Assembly: GCA_030671915.1 (NCBI GenBank)
Contig: DAOVHN010000062.1
Location: 1 to 8,939, forward strand
Origin: Pseudomonadota bacterium
GTDB taxonomy: Bacteria > Pseudomonadota > Alphaproteobacteria > UBA8366 > JADFVY01
Reading direction: 5' to 3'
Length of the DNA stretch: 8,939 nt
The notes beneath the pieces were generated by a model that saw only the letters and a list, made by a program, of their open reading frames with translations, did no database searches and had not been told where the DNA came from. Position 1 is the first letter of the stretch, and each line of letters opens with the position of its first letter. Positions 1 through 6,970 of the stretch are shown here, in pieces. Position numbers and translations under genes: made by a program.

Positions 1-1
1 G

Positions 2-268
2 GTCGCCCTGCGCAACGCGGTGGACGGCGCGGATATTTCGCTGTTCGACGATCTGCTCCGGCCATTGGGTCCGCTGGGCGGCCCCGCCCGCGCCGTGGCC
101 GATCTCGGCGGCACGCTATACCGGCGCGCGGAACGCGACCTGGAAACCCTGCGGGCGGCGCTGATTGCCCCGGTGCAGCGGCGCTGCGACGCGCAGGAGG
201 CGCAGTTGCGCGATCTCGATGAAACCGTCGCCAACATGCCGACCCGGCGCCGGGAGCGCCAATCGTGA
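2..268 (+). CDS. ubiT: UbiT C-terminal part (SCP2-domain ubiquinone biosynthesis accessory protein), 5' end outside window
   Basis: UbiT is an SCP2-type lipid-binding protein. It works with UbiU and UbiV in the O2-independent route to ubiquinone, probably by handling the hydrophobic precursor. The frame is open from base 2 and stops with TGA at 266-268, so 88 codons of the C-terminus are visible. The first visible residues, VALRNAVDGADISLFDDLL, match the end of the SCP2 fold as it occurs in alphaproteobacterial UbiT, just after the part that recalls the E. coli segment around LVIEGDTELG. A charged helical tail follows (ERDLETLRAAL, then EAQLRDLDETVANM). The GTG at 20 is an internal codon of this frame and not a credible start. 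The stop overlaps the ubiU GTG start (GTGA), which implies translational coupling. The identification rests on the remnant plus the direct ubiU-ubiV context. The substrate-binding part of the domain cannot be checked here. Confidence 0.8.
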   Translation, partial: VALRNAVDGADISLFDDLLRPLGPLGGPARAVADLGGTLYRRAERDLETLRAALIAPVQRRCDAQEAQLRDLDETVANMPTRRRERQS

Positions 269-1257
269 CCGGCGGCGCCCTGGAACTGGTCTGCCCGGCG
301 GGCACGCCCGCATCGCTGCGCGCGGCGGTCGATGCGGGCGCCGACGCCATCTATCTGGGTTTTCGGGACGAGACCAACGCCCGGAATTTCCCCGGCCTGA
401 ATTTCAGCCGCGACGAGCTGGCCGAGGGCATTGAATATACCGGCTCGAAGGGCGTGAAGGTGCTGGTCGCCATCAACACCTATCCCCGGGCCGGCAACCC
501 CGGCCCCTGGACGAAGGCGGTGGACGACGCGGCCGCGCTGGGCGCCTGGGCGGTGATTCTGGCCGATATCGGGTTGCTGGACTATGCCCGGCGAAACCAT
601 CCCGATCTCAGGCGGCACCTGTCGGTCCAGGCGTCGGCCGCCAATGCCGAGGCCATCCGTTTCTATTGCGACGAATTCGGGGTGAAACGCGTGGTGCTGC
701 CCCGCGTGCTGACGGTCGAGGAGATCGCGCGCATCAACGATGCGGTAGAGGTGCAGACGGAGGTCTTCGCCTTCGGTGGCATGTGCGTGATGGCCGAGGG
801 GCGATGCCTGTTGTCCTCATATGCGACCGGCGAGTCACCCAACATGAATGGCGTCTGCTCGCCGGCCGAACATGTCCAATATGAAGAACGCGACGGGCAA
901 CTGGTGTCCCGGCTTGGCGATTTCACCATCAACAAATTTCGCGAAGGCGAGCCGGCGGGCTATCCGACCCTCTGCAAGGGACGATTCAGGGCCCGCAACC
1001 GTGATTCCTATCTATTTGAAGAACCAGCGTCGCTGGACGTATCGAATATATTGCCGGAATTGATGGATGCGGGCGTTACCGCCCTGAAGATCGAGGGCCG
1101 ACAGCGCGGCAAGGCCTATGTCGCGCAGGTGGTTTCCACCTTCCGACGGGCGGTCGATGCTGCCGCGCGTGGCGAACGGCCGGGCGCGGGCGACCTGTCG
1201 TCGATCACCGAAGGTGGCCGGCAATCCACCGGCGCCTACGAGAAAGGCTGGCGATGA
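265..1257 (+). CDS. ubiU: UbiU, U32-family Fe-S protein for O2-independent ubiquinone synthesis
   Basis: UbiU forms a complex with UbiV that carries out the ring hydroxylations of ubiquinone synthesis when no O2 is available; this is established for E. coli, where prephenate is the hydroxyl donor. The protein has 330 aa, against 331 in E. coli, and is full-length and cytosolic with no signal peptide. The N-terminus ELVCPAGTPASLRAAVDAGA is the typical opening of the peptidase U32 TIM-barrel-like fold. Four cysteines, C174, C181, C198 and C237, lie in GGMCVMAEGRC, NGVC and PTLC contexts. Their spacings of 7, 17 and 39 are exactly those of the E. coli [4Fe-4S] ligands C169/C176/C193/C232. A late KIEGR motif at 276-279 is also family-like. 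The GTG start at 265 overlaps the ubiT stop, and the TGA stop overlaps the ubiV ATG (ATGA), so the three genes form one tight operon. YegQ/RlhA-type U32 proteins are the alternative, but size, cysteine spacing and neighbours all favour UbiU. Confidence 0.95.
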   Translation: MTGGALELVCPAGTPASLRAAVDAGADAIYLGFRDETNARNFPGLNFSRDELAEGIEYTGSKGVKVLVAINTYPRAGNPGPWTKAVDDAAALGAWAVILADIGLLDYARRNHPDLRRHLSVQASAANAEAIRFYCDEFGVKRVVLPRVLTVEEIARINDAVEVQTEVFAFGGMCVMAEGRCLLSSYATGESPNMNGVCSPAEHVQYEERDGQLVSRLGDFTINKFREGEPAGYPTLCKGRFRARNRDSYLFEEPASLDVSNILPELMDAGVTALKIEGRQRGKAYVAQVVSTFRRAVDAAARGERPGAGDLSSITEGGRQSTGAYEKGWR

Positions 1258-2153
1258 GCGACGCCGCCAAACTGACCCTCGGGCCCTTGCTGTTCAACTG
1301 GCCGGCCGACTGGACCGCTGAATTCTATAGCCGCATCGCCGAACTGGCGCCGGTCGATACAGTCTGCATGGGCGAGGTCGTATGCGCCAAGCGCGAACCG
1401 CTATTGGGCGCGACCCTGGCCGAAGCCGCCGGGGAACTGGCGGATGCCGGCAAGGAAATCGTCTGGTCCAGCTATGGCCTGATCGCCGACGAAAAGGAAT
1501 TGGCCGCGACCCGGGATCTCGTCGAGTCCAGCGATGGTCTTGTCGAGGCCAACGACATCACCGCCTTGCCGCTGCTGCAGGGGCGGCCGCATGCGATCGG
1601 ACCGCTGGTCAATGTCTATAACGAGGGCACGTTGCAATGGCTGGTGTCGCGGGGCGCCACGAGAATTTGCCTGCCGCCGGAGCTACCGCGCGAGGCCATC
1701 GCCCGGCTGGTGGAGTCGGCGGGCGACGCGGAATTGGAAATACAGGTATTCGGGCGTATGCCGCTGGCCCTGTCGGCGCGCTGCTACCATGCGCGGGCGC
1801 ACGGGCTGCACAAGGACGGTTGCCAGTATGTCTGTGATAAGGATCCAGACGGCATGCCGGTGGATACGCTGGACGGCGAAGAATTTCTCGCCGTCAACGG
1901 CATCCAGACGCTGTCGCACTCCATCGTCGAACTAAGCGCCGAGATCGATGAACTGCTTGAAATGGGAATCACCCGTTTCCGGCTATCGCCCCACAGGATC
2001 GACATGGCCGCGATCGCCCATGTCTGGCGAGGGCTACTCGACGGCAACCGCGACCTGCCGCGGGCGCGCCGGATCATTGAGACCGTCGCCGCCTTCGCGC
2101 CGCCATCCAACGGCTATTTTCACGGCCGCCCGGGGGCGGAACTGGTTATTTAG
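1254..2153 (+). CDS. ubiV: UbiV, U32-family Fe-S partner of UbiU
   Basis: UbiV is the second subunit of the UbiU-UbiV complex needed for anaerobic ubiquinone synthesis. It has 299 aa, against about 292 in E. coli. It starts LTLGPLLFNWP, like the SLGPVLWYWP of E. coli UbiV. The cluster ligands appear to be C44 (in GEVVCAKR, aligned with E. coli GEAVCSKR, C39) plus C177, C190 and C194 (SARC, KDGC, YVC). The last three have spacings of 13 and 4, identical to E. coli C180/C193/C197. C38 is an extra cysteine six residues before the first ligand and is not the aligned one. The NGIQTLS and RLSPH motifs near 215 and 244 are also family-typical. The start at 1254 overlaps the ubiU stop by 4 nt. The gene ends 3 nt before the stop of a convergent gene on the other strand, so no intrinsic terminator fits between them. 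Confidence 0.95.
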   Translation: MSDAAKLTLGPLLFNWPADWTAEFYSRIAELAPVDTVCMGEVVCAKREPLLGATLAEAAGELADAGKEIVWSSYGLIADEKELAATRDLVESSDGLVEANDITALPLLQGRPHAIGPLVNVYNEGTLQWLVSRGATRICLPPELPREAIARLVESAGDAELEIQVFGRMPLALSARCYHARAHGLHKDGCQYVCDKDPDGMPVDTLDGEEFLAVNGIQTLSHSIVELSAEIDELLEMGITRFRLSPHRIDMAAIAHVWRGLLDGNRDLPRARRIIETVAAFAPPSNGYFHGRPGAELVI

Positions 2154-2156
2154 AGC

Positions 2157-2636
2157 CTAACCAAGCAAAACCGATTTCAGAGCCTTCGCGGTTCTTGGCG
2201 TGACGTAATAGACGCCATCCTCGATTTCCTTATGGTCCTTGTCCCAGACCGTGGAATCGTAATCCCAGCCGATCAGATGAGCCTTCTTTTCGACATCGCC
2301 GATCAGGCGGCGCAGGCGGCGGGTCATGGCGCCCTCGAACAGCGACAACGCCCGCCAGTGGCTGTCGCCGGTCACCGCCAGAAGCTCCGTCATCCGGGCC
2401 CGGCCGTTGTTCCGGACCAATACCTCCAGCCGCTTGCGGTGATTCTCCGACAAGCCGTTCACCAGGCGCTGCGCCAGGGTCTTGTTCAAATCAATCGGCT
2501 TTTTCCAGTTCGTCTCGGCGGAACTCGCGGTTCGTTTCGACTGCAACAGCTTGGGATCTGCGAATTTACGGATTAGCTCACGCTGGGTGTCGGTGCTGAG
2601 CTTTCGGAAATCTTTCGGTTCGATGACGATATGCAT
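2157..2636 (-). CDS. Conserved-looking 159-aa protein of unknown function, possible winged-helix C-terminus
   Basis: I do not recognise a named family. The frame stays open upstream to 2708, but I chose the ATG at 2636 because AGGGAG lies 6 nt before it and the upstream residues look non-coding. The protein is soluble and basic, without a signal peptide or membrane segment. Residues 1-30 (MHIVIEPKDFRKLS, then a charged helix) form a short N-terminal module and 31-50 is a polar linker. Residues 63-159 read as helix (RKRLEVLVRNN), helix (ARMTELLAVTG), long helix (HWRALSLFEGAMTRRLRRL), then a possible beta wing with aromatics (LIGWDYDSTVW, DGVYYVTPRTAKAL). That order resembles a winged helix-turn-helix, so DNA binding is a reasonable guess, but this is inference from the pattern only. 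It converges on ubiV with a 3-nt gap and is divergent from the DUF695-RraB gene, so it is probably transcribed alone. Confidence 0.75.
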   Translation of the reverse strand: MHIVIEPKDFRKLSTDTQRELIRKFADPKLLQSKRTASSAETNWKKPIDLNKTLAQRLVNGLSENHRKRLEVLVRNNGRARMTELLAVTGDSHWRALSLFEGAMTRRLRRLIGDVEKKAHLIGWDYDSTVWDKDHKEIEDGVYYVTPRTAKALKSVLLG

Positions 2637-2641
2637 GACGG

Positions 2642-2648
2642 TCTCCCT
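2642..2648 (-). promoter_or_regulatory. Shine-Dalgarno that fixes the start at 2636
   Basis: On the minus strand AGGGAGA lies 6 nt before the ATG at 2636. This is why the shorter reading is preferred over the upstream extension to 2708. Confidence 0.6.
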
Positions 2649-2820
2649 GCTGAGGACAGGGTAACGCATTCCATGCCAAACCGCCAGAAATCTGCCAAAT
2701 CGCGCCACAGATTAGCGGCTGGGAGGCAGAAACCGCATTCATTTCCACAGGTAAAGCTTCCCTTAGCTCTTCCCCGTTAGCTTCCGCCCCTATATGAAAC
2801 GGGCATGGCAGTGGAGATCT

Positions 2821-2827
2821 GAGGTGG
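2821..2827 (+). promoter_or_regulatory. Shine-Dalgarno that fixes the start at 2830
   Basis: GAGGTGG ends 2 nt before the ATG at 2830, and its GAGG core is 5 nt before it. The earlier in-frame ATG at 2794 has no such site. A TATATG that could pass for a -10 box overlaps that earlier ATG (2791-2796) and has no convincing -35. Confidence 0.55.
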
Positions 2828-2829
2828 CA

Positions 2830-3579
2830 ATGGGCTGGAATCTGTTTATTCGGTCGGAGCAGGGGAAACCCGCTCTTATTTCGCTCGACGTGGACGCGCG
2901 CCCGTCGGGCAAGGGAGACGACAAGTATCTCTGCCTGCTGGCCATGCAGCTTCGCCAGGCGGACGCCGACGGGTTTCCCAGCCGCAAGGAACTGGACGGC
3001 CCCGTCGCCGGCGTCGAGGATGCGTTGGAGCGGGTCGTCGGCAAGGAGCTACGCGGCCGCTATGTGGGCCGCATCACCAGCGGCGGCATGGTGGTGTTCT
3101 TCTGTTACGTGCCCAATGCGACGATTGCCAAGGAGCGGATCAACGCGGCGCTACCGGCGTTCAACGACTATCGCTTCCAGTTGAACGCCAAAGCCGACCC
3201 CGAATGGAAGGATTTTTTCAAGATCCTCTATCCGACTCCAGAAGAACTGCAAGGGCTGATGAATGACGGCGTCCTGCGGAATATGGAAGAACATGGCGAC
3301 CAGCATTCCATGCCGCGCGAGGTCGATTTCCGGATTAGTTTCGCCGACGAACCCTCAAGGACGCGGTTCAGGAAAGCCGTCGAAGCCGCCGGCTATGAAA
3401 TACGCGAGGAGTCGCATTCCGCCGAATCGGACGAACTGCCCTACAAGCTGCAAATCTGGCTCGATATGCCGGTGGACAAGGAATCCATCGACGAAACCTG
3501 CCTCGACCTCATGGACCTGGCCGAGGCCTGCGACGCCAAATTCGACGGCTGGGATACCAGTATCGTTAAGGCCGAGTAG
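2830..3579 (+). CDS. DUF695-RraB two-domain protein (RNase E regulator B-like)
   Basis: This is a 249-aa soluble protein. Residues 1 to about 132 (MGWNLFIRSEQGKPALISLD through RFQLNAKADPEW) fit DUF695, a domain of unknown function. A linker of the KILYPTPEELQ type follows. Residues about 160-246 fit the RraB fold: PREVDFRISFADEPSRTRFR, then AVEAAGYEI, the PYKLQIWLDMPVD strand, and an acidic end with FDGWDTSIVK. E. coli RraB binds the C-terminal half of RNase E and lowers its activity. Whether a DUF695-RraB fusion does the same in alphaproteobacteria is not shown here. The start at 2830 is chosen for its Shine-Dalgarno; an upstream ATG at 2794 would add 12 residues. The gene stands alone, is divergent from the 159-aa gene, and ends 12 nt from the convergent RND permease stop, with no visible terminator in the gap. 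Confidence 0.8.
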   Translation: MGWNLFIRSEQGKPALISLDVDARPSGKGDDKYLCLLAMQLRQADADGFPSRKELDGPVAGVEDALERVVGKELRGRYVGRITSGGMVVFFCYVPNATIAKERINAALPAFNDYRFQLNAKADPEWKDFFKILYPTPEELQGLMNDGVLRNMEEHGDQHSMPREVDFRISFADEPSRTRFRKAVEAAGYEIREESHSAESDELPYKLQIWLDMPVDKESIDETCLDLMDLAEACDAKFDGWDTSIVKAE

Positions 3580-3591
3580 CGGATTGTTTCC

Positions 3592-6500
3592 TCATTCCCC
3601 CGGCAGGTCGGAGCCGTCGTCGCGGAAGACGATGTAGATCGCGGGGATCACCAGCAGGGTCAGCGCCGTCGATGAGGCCAGCCCGAACACCAGCGAGATC
3701 GCCAGCCCCTGGAAGATCGGGTCTGCCAGGATAAAGGCCGCGCCGATCATCGCCGCCACCGCGGTCAGGAAGATCGGCTGGAAACGGATGGCGCCGGCCT
3801 CGATCAGGGCGGGGCGCAGGGGCGTGCCCTTCGCCTGCTCCTGCCGGATGAAGTCGACCAGCAGGATCGAGTTGCGCACGATAATGCCGGCCAGCGCGAT
3901 AAACCCGATCATCGAGGTGGCGCTGAAGGGCGCGTCGAACAGCCAATGCCCGATCACGATGCCGAGCATGGTCAGCGGCACCGGAGTCAGGATCACCAGC
4001 GGTAACTTGAAACTGCGGAACTGGCCGACCACCAGCAGATAGATGCCCAGCAGCGCCACGATGAAGGCGCCACCCATGTCGCGGAAGGTGGTCCAGGTGA
4101 TCTCCCACTCGCCGTCCCACAGCAGGGTGGCGTGCGATTCGTCGTCCGGCTGGCCGCGGTAGCGGATTTCCGGCGGGCCGTCCGCGCCCCAGTCCTGCTC
4201 GGCGATGGCGTCCTCCACGGCGAACATGCCGTAGATCGGCGCCTCGTATTGGCCGGCCAGATCAGCCATCACCATCTCGGTGAAGCGGCCGCCGTGGCGA
4301 AACAGCGGGTACGAGGCTTTCTCGTATTTCCATTCCACCACGTCGCCCAGTTCCACAATGCCCTTGCGGCCCGGCACCGGGGTGCTGAGCAGCCGTTCGC
4401 CCGGGCCGAGATCGGCCTTCGGCAGGCGGATGGCGATCTCAACCGGGTTGGCGCCGGCGCCGCGATGCGAATAACCGACGCTGATGCCGCCGAACAGGGC
4501 CGCGATGGTGTCGTAAACCGCTTCTTCCTCGACGCCGTGAAACTCCAGATTGTCCTGGTCGATCGACAGGCGCAGCCGCTGGGTGGGATGACCGAAGCTG
4601 TCGTCGGTATCGACCACGAAATCAACGGCCTCGAAGGCTTGGCGGACCCTGGCGGCGTAGTTGCGGCGGGTTTCCGCATCCGGCCCGTAGATTTCCGCCA
4701 GCAGGGTCGATAGCACCGGCGGGCCCGGCGGCACTTCGACCACCTTGATCGAGGCGCCTTCGGGTATATCCAACCCGGCCAGCCGCGCGCGGATATCCAG
4801 CGCAATGTCGTGGCTGGCCCGGTCACGGTCATGCTTGGGTTTCAGATTAACCTGCAGGTCGCCCATTTCGGGTGCCGTGCGCAGGTAATAATGGCGCACC
4901 AGCCCGTTGAAATTGAACGGCGCGGCGGTGCCCGCATAGGCCTGGATATGGGCCAGTTCCGGCAGGTCGGCCATTTTGCGCGCCGCAGAGATCAGCACCC
5001 GCTGGGTGGCCTCGAGGCTCGACCCCTCCGGCAGGTCGACGATGACCTGCAGTTCCGACTTGTTGTCAAAGGGCAGCAGCTTCACGGTTACCGAGCGGGT
5101 GGCGAACATGACGGTCGACGCGACCGTTGCGACGCCGACGATCAGCAGGAAGGTCCATGACCGGGCCTTGCTCTTCAGGATCGGGCGCGCCGCCTTGCGA
5201 TACAAGCGGCTCATGCGGCCTTCGTGACCGTGCCCGCCATCGCCGCCCGCCGCCTGCTTGCCACCGCCAAACTTCAGGAGCAGCCAGGGCGCGACCATCA
5301 CGGCGATGAAGAAGCTGAACAACATCGCCGCGCTGGCGTTGGCGGGAATCGGCGCCATATAGGGCCCCATCAGACCGCTGACGAACATCATCGGCAGCAG
5401 GGCGGCGATTACGGTCAGGGTCGCGACGATGGTCGGATTGCCGACTTCGGCCACCGCCTCGACGGCGGTTTTCATCGGATCGGCGCCTGGTTTCATGCGC
5501 CAATGGCGCACGATGTTCTCCACCACCACGATGGCGTCGTCCACCAGGATGCCGATGGAAAAGATCAGCGCGAACAGGCTGACCCGGTTGATGGTGTAGC
5601 CCATCAGGTATGAGGCGAGGAAGGTCAGCAGGATGGTGGTGGGGATGATGACCAGCACCACGCCACTTTCGCGCCAGCCGACGAAAAAGCCGATCAGGAT
5701 GACGATACTGACGGTCGCGATGCCCAGATGCAGCAGCAGTTCGTCGGCCTTGTCCAGCGCGGTCTCGCCGTAATTGCGCGTGACATGAACCGCGATGTTT
5801 TCCGGCACCAGTTCGCCGCGCACCGTTTCCAGCCGCTCCAACAGCCGGTCGGCCACCACGACCGCATTGGCGCCCTCGCGCTTGGCGATGGCCAGGGTGA
5901 CGGTCGGCAACACCCGCATATCGCCATCCACCGACGGCTCGATATGCCAGGCCTGATGTTCCAGCGGCGCGGCGCCGACGACGATATTGGCGACGTCCTT
6001 CACATAGACCGGCCGCCCGTCATGGGTGGCGATGACCAGCAGCCCGATATCGGGCATGCCGCTCAGCGTTTGGCCGGCCACGACGGGGATGTCGGCATTG
6101 TCCTTGCGAATGCGTCCCACCACGAAGGAGCGGTTGGCGTTTTCGATCTTCTCGACCAGCCGGTTCAGCGTAACCCCGTAGAGCGACAGGCGCTCGGGGT
6201 CCGGTTCGACACGAATCTGATCGGGGCGGCCGCCGGCGATATAGGTAAGGCCCACATCCTCCACCTTGATCAACTCATGCAGCAGTTCTTCGGCGATGTT
6301 GTACAGCGCATTGTCGTCCCAGCGCTCGGCCGCGGCGGGCGCGAGATCGGCGCGCGGGGCCAGCGTGAGGGTGACGATCGCGACATCGTTGATGCCGCGC
6401 CCAATGATCAGCGGCTCGGGAATGCCCAATGGGATGTTGGACAGATTGGCGCTGATTTCCTCATGGACGCGCAGGATTGCGGCGTCGGCCGAGGTGCCGA

Positions 6501-6804
6501 CGAAAAAGCGCGCCGTCACCACGACCCGGTCGTCCAGCGACTGCGAATAGACATGCTCGACACCGTCGATGCTCTTGACGATGTCTTCCAGCGGCTTGGT
6601 GACCAACTCCACCGCATCCTCGGCCTTTAGCCCGTTGGCCGCCACCAGGATGTCCACCATGGGAACGCTGATCTGCGGTTCCTCTTCGCGCGGCAGCACG
6701 GCCAACGCCAGCAGGCCGACCAGAACCGATGCGATCAGCAGCAGTGGCGTCAGAGGGGACGCGATCGAGGCCTGCGTCAGGCGCCCGGCGATACCAAGGT
6801 TCAT
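3592..6804 (-). CDS. RND efflux transporter, inner-membrane permease subunit
   Basis: This is a proton-driven inner-membrane pump of the AcrB/MexF/CzcA superfamily, 1070 aa and full-length. Visible order: TM1 at about 17-37; REEEPQISVPMVDI (40-52), the usual start of the first porter loop; porter domain to about 350; TM2-TM6 at about 357-511; a Gly/His-rich cytoplasmic loop (513-530, with GGDGGHGHEGR); TM7 at about 550-568; second porter domain to about 905; TM8-TM12 at about 910-1060. The TM4 motif SIGILVDDAIVVVEN holds D422 and D423, the proton-relay pair (AcrB D407/D408). In TM10, AGIIVRNSILLVDF has R977 where AcrB has K940, a substitution I recall in a common RND subgroup. Substrate cannot be read from the sequence; no metal-relay methionine set is obvious. 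The start has GGAG 8 nt upstream. It lies downstream of the adaptor gene in one operon, now split by an inverted-repeat element. No outer-membrane factor gene is in the window. Confidence 0.93.
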   Translation of the reverse strand: MNLGIAGRLTQASIASPLTPLLLIASVLVGLLALAVLPREEEPQISVPMVDILVAANGLKAEDAVELVTKPLEDIVKSIDGVEHVYSQSLDDRVVVTARFFVGTSADAAILRVHEEISANLSNIPLGIPEPLIIGRGINDVAIVTLTLAPRADLAPAAAERWDDNALYNIAEELLHELIKVEDVGLTYIAGGRPDQIRVEPDPERLSLYGVTLNRLVEKIENANRSFVVGRIRKDNADIPVVAGQTLSGMPDIGLLVIATHDGRPVYVKDVANIVVGAAPLEHQAWHIEPSVDGDMRVLPTVTLAIAKREGANAVVVADRLLERLETVRGELVPENIAVHVTRNYGETALDKADELLLHLGIATVSIVILIGFFVGWRESGVVLVIIPTTILLTFLASYLMGYTINRVSLFALIFSIGILVDDAIVVVENIVRHWRMKPGADPMKTAVEAVAEVGNPTIVATLTVIAALLPMMFVSGLMGPYMAPIPANASAAMLFSFFIAVMVAPWLLLKFGGGKQAAGGDGGHGHEGRMSRLYRKAARPILKSKARSWTFLLIVGVATVASTVMFATRSVTVKLLPFDNKSELQVIVDLPEGSSLEATQRVLISAARKMADLPELAHIQAYAGTAAPFNFNGLVRHYYLRTAPEMGDLQVNLKPKHDRDRASHDIALDIRARLAGLDIPEGASIKVVEVPPGPPVLSTLLAEIYGPDAETRRNYAARVRQAFEAVDFVVDTDDSFGHPTQRLRLSIDQDNLEFHGVEEEAVYDTIAALFGGISVGYSHRGAGANPVEIAIRLPKADLGPGERLLSTPVPGRKGIVELGDVVEWKYEKASYPLFRHGGRFTEMVMADLAGQYEAPIYGMFAVEDAIAEQDWGADGPPEIRYRGQPDDESHATLLWDGEWEITWTTFRDMGGAFIVALLGIYLLVVGQFRSFKLPLVILTPVPLTMLGIVIGHWLFDAPFSATSMIGFIALAGIIVRNSILLVDFIRQEQAKGTPLRPALIEAGAIRFQPIFLTAVAAMIGAAFILADPIFQGLAISLVFGLASSTALTLLVIPAIYIVFRDDGSDLPGE

Positions 6805-6812
6805 ATCGATTG

Positions 6813-6816
6813 CTCC
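6813..6816 (-). promoter_or_regulatory. Shine-Dalgarno of the RND permease gene
   Basis: GGAG on the minus strand lies 8 nt before the ATG at 6804. It sits outside the inverted-repeat element, so the permease keeps its native ribosome binding site. Confidence 0.6.
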
Positions 6817-6822
6817 GGGCAG

Positions 6823-6831
6823 ATTATACCA
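6823..6831 (-). promoter_or_regulatory. Possible extended -10 promoter created at the element junction
   Basis: Read on the minus strand this is TGGTATAAT, an exact TGnTATAAT extended -10 sequence. TGGTA comes from the element end and TAAT from flanking DNA. No good -35 hexamer lies 16-18 nt upstream; the 17-nt position reads GAGTCA. Transcription would begin near 6816, right at the GGAG of the permease, giving a very short leader. This is sequence resemblance only, and extended -10 promoters do not always need a strong -35. Confidence 0.3.
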
Positions 6832-6970
6832 AGGCTCGTTGATAATGACTCATTTGACCGGTTTCCCTTGTCCGCTCATCAAGCGTGGTTCGCGCCGTGG
6901 TGCCTTGCATCACAAGCGGGCCGCAACGCCGCGCGCCATCAATTGGTTCATTATCAACGATCCTTGGTAT
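6826..6970. mobile_element. MITE-like inverted-repeat element inside the efflux operon
   Basis: The left arm at 6826-6848 (ATACCAAGG, then CTCGTTGATAATGA) and the right arm at 6948-6970 are inverted copies of 23 nt that differ only at 6835 and its partner. Weaker complementarity continues about 9 nt inward. The core of about 99 nt is non-coding, with no transposase and only minute ORFs. TTA at 6824-6826 and TTA at 6970-6972 could be a 3-bp target duplication; because the outermost A/T pair is also complementary, the exact ends (6826-6970 or 6827-6969) are ambiguous. Deleting the element with one TTA copy leaves adaptor stop TAA, 19 nt and permease ATG, a normal operon gap. This supports an insertion over an ancestral hairpin. 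The arms could also fold into a long RNA stem in the operon transcript. Family not recognised. Confidence 0.65.

Noticed and set aside
2660..2700. A sigma-54 promoter (TGGCAT followed by TGC on the minus strand) for the 159-aa gene
   Set aside because: The GG and GC elements are 8 nt apart instead of 10, so the required spacing is absent.
3580..3591. A bidirectional terminator between the convergent DUF695-RraB and permease genes
   Set aside because: The gap is only 12 nt and shows no inverted repeat with a T-run.
5728..6630. A 300-codon open frame on the + strand inside the permease
   Set aside because: It is antisense to conserved RND porter sequence, and its G/H/D/R-rich composition is typical of a shadow of a GC-rich gene.
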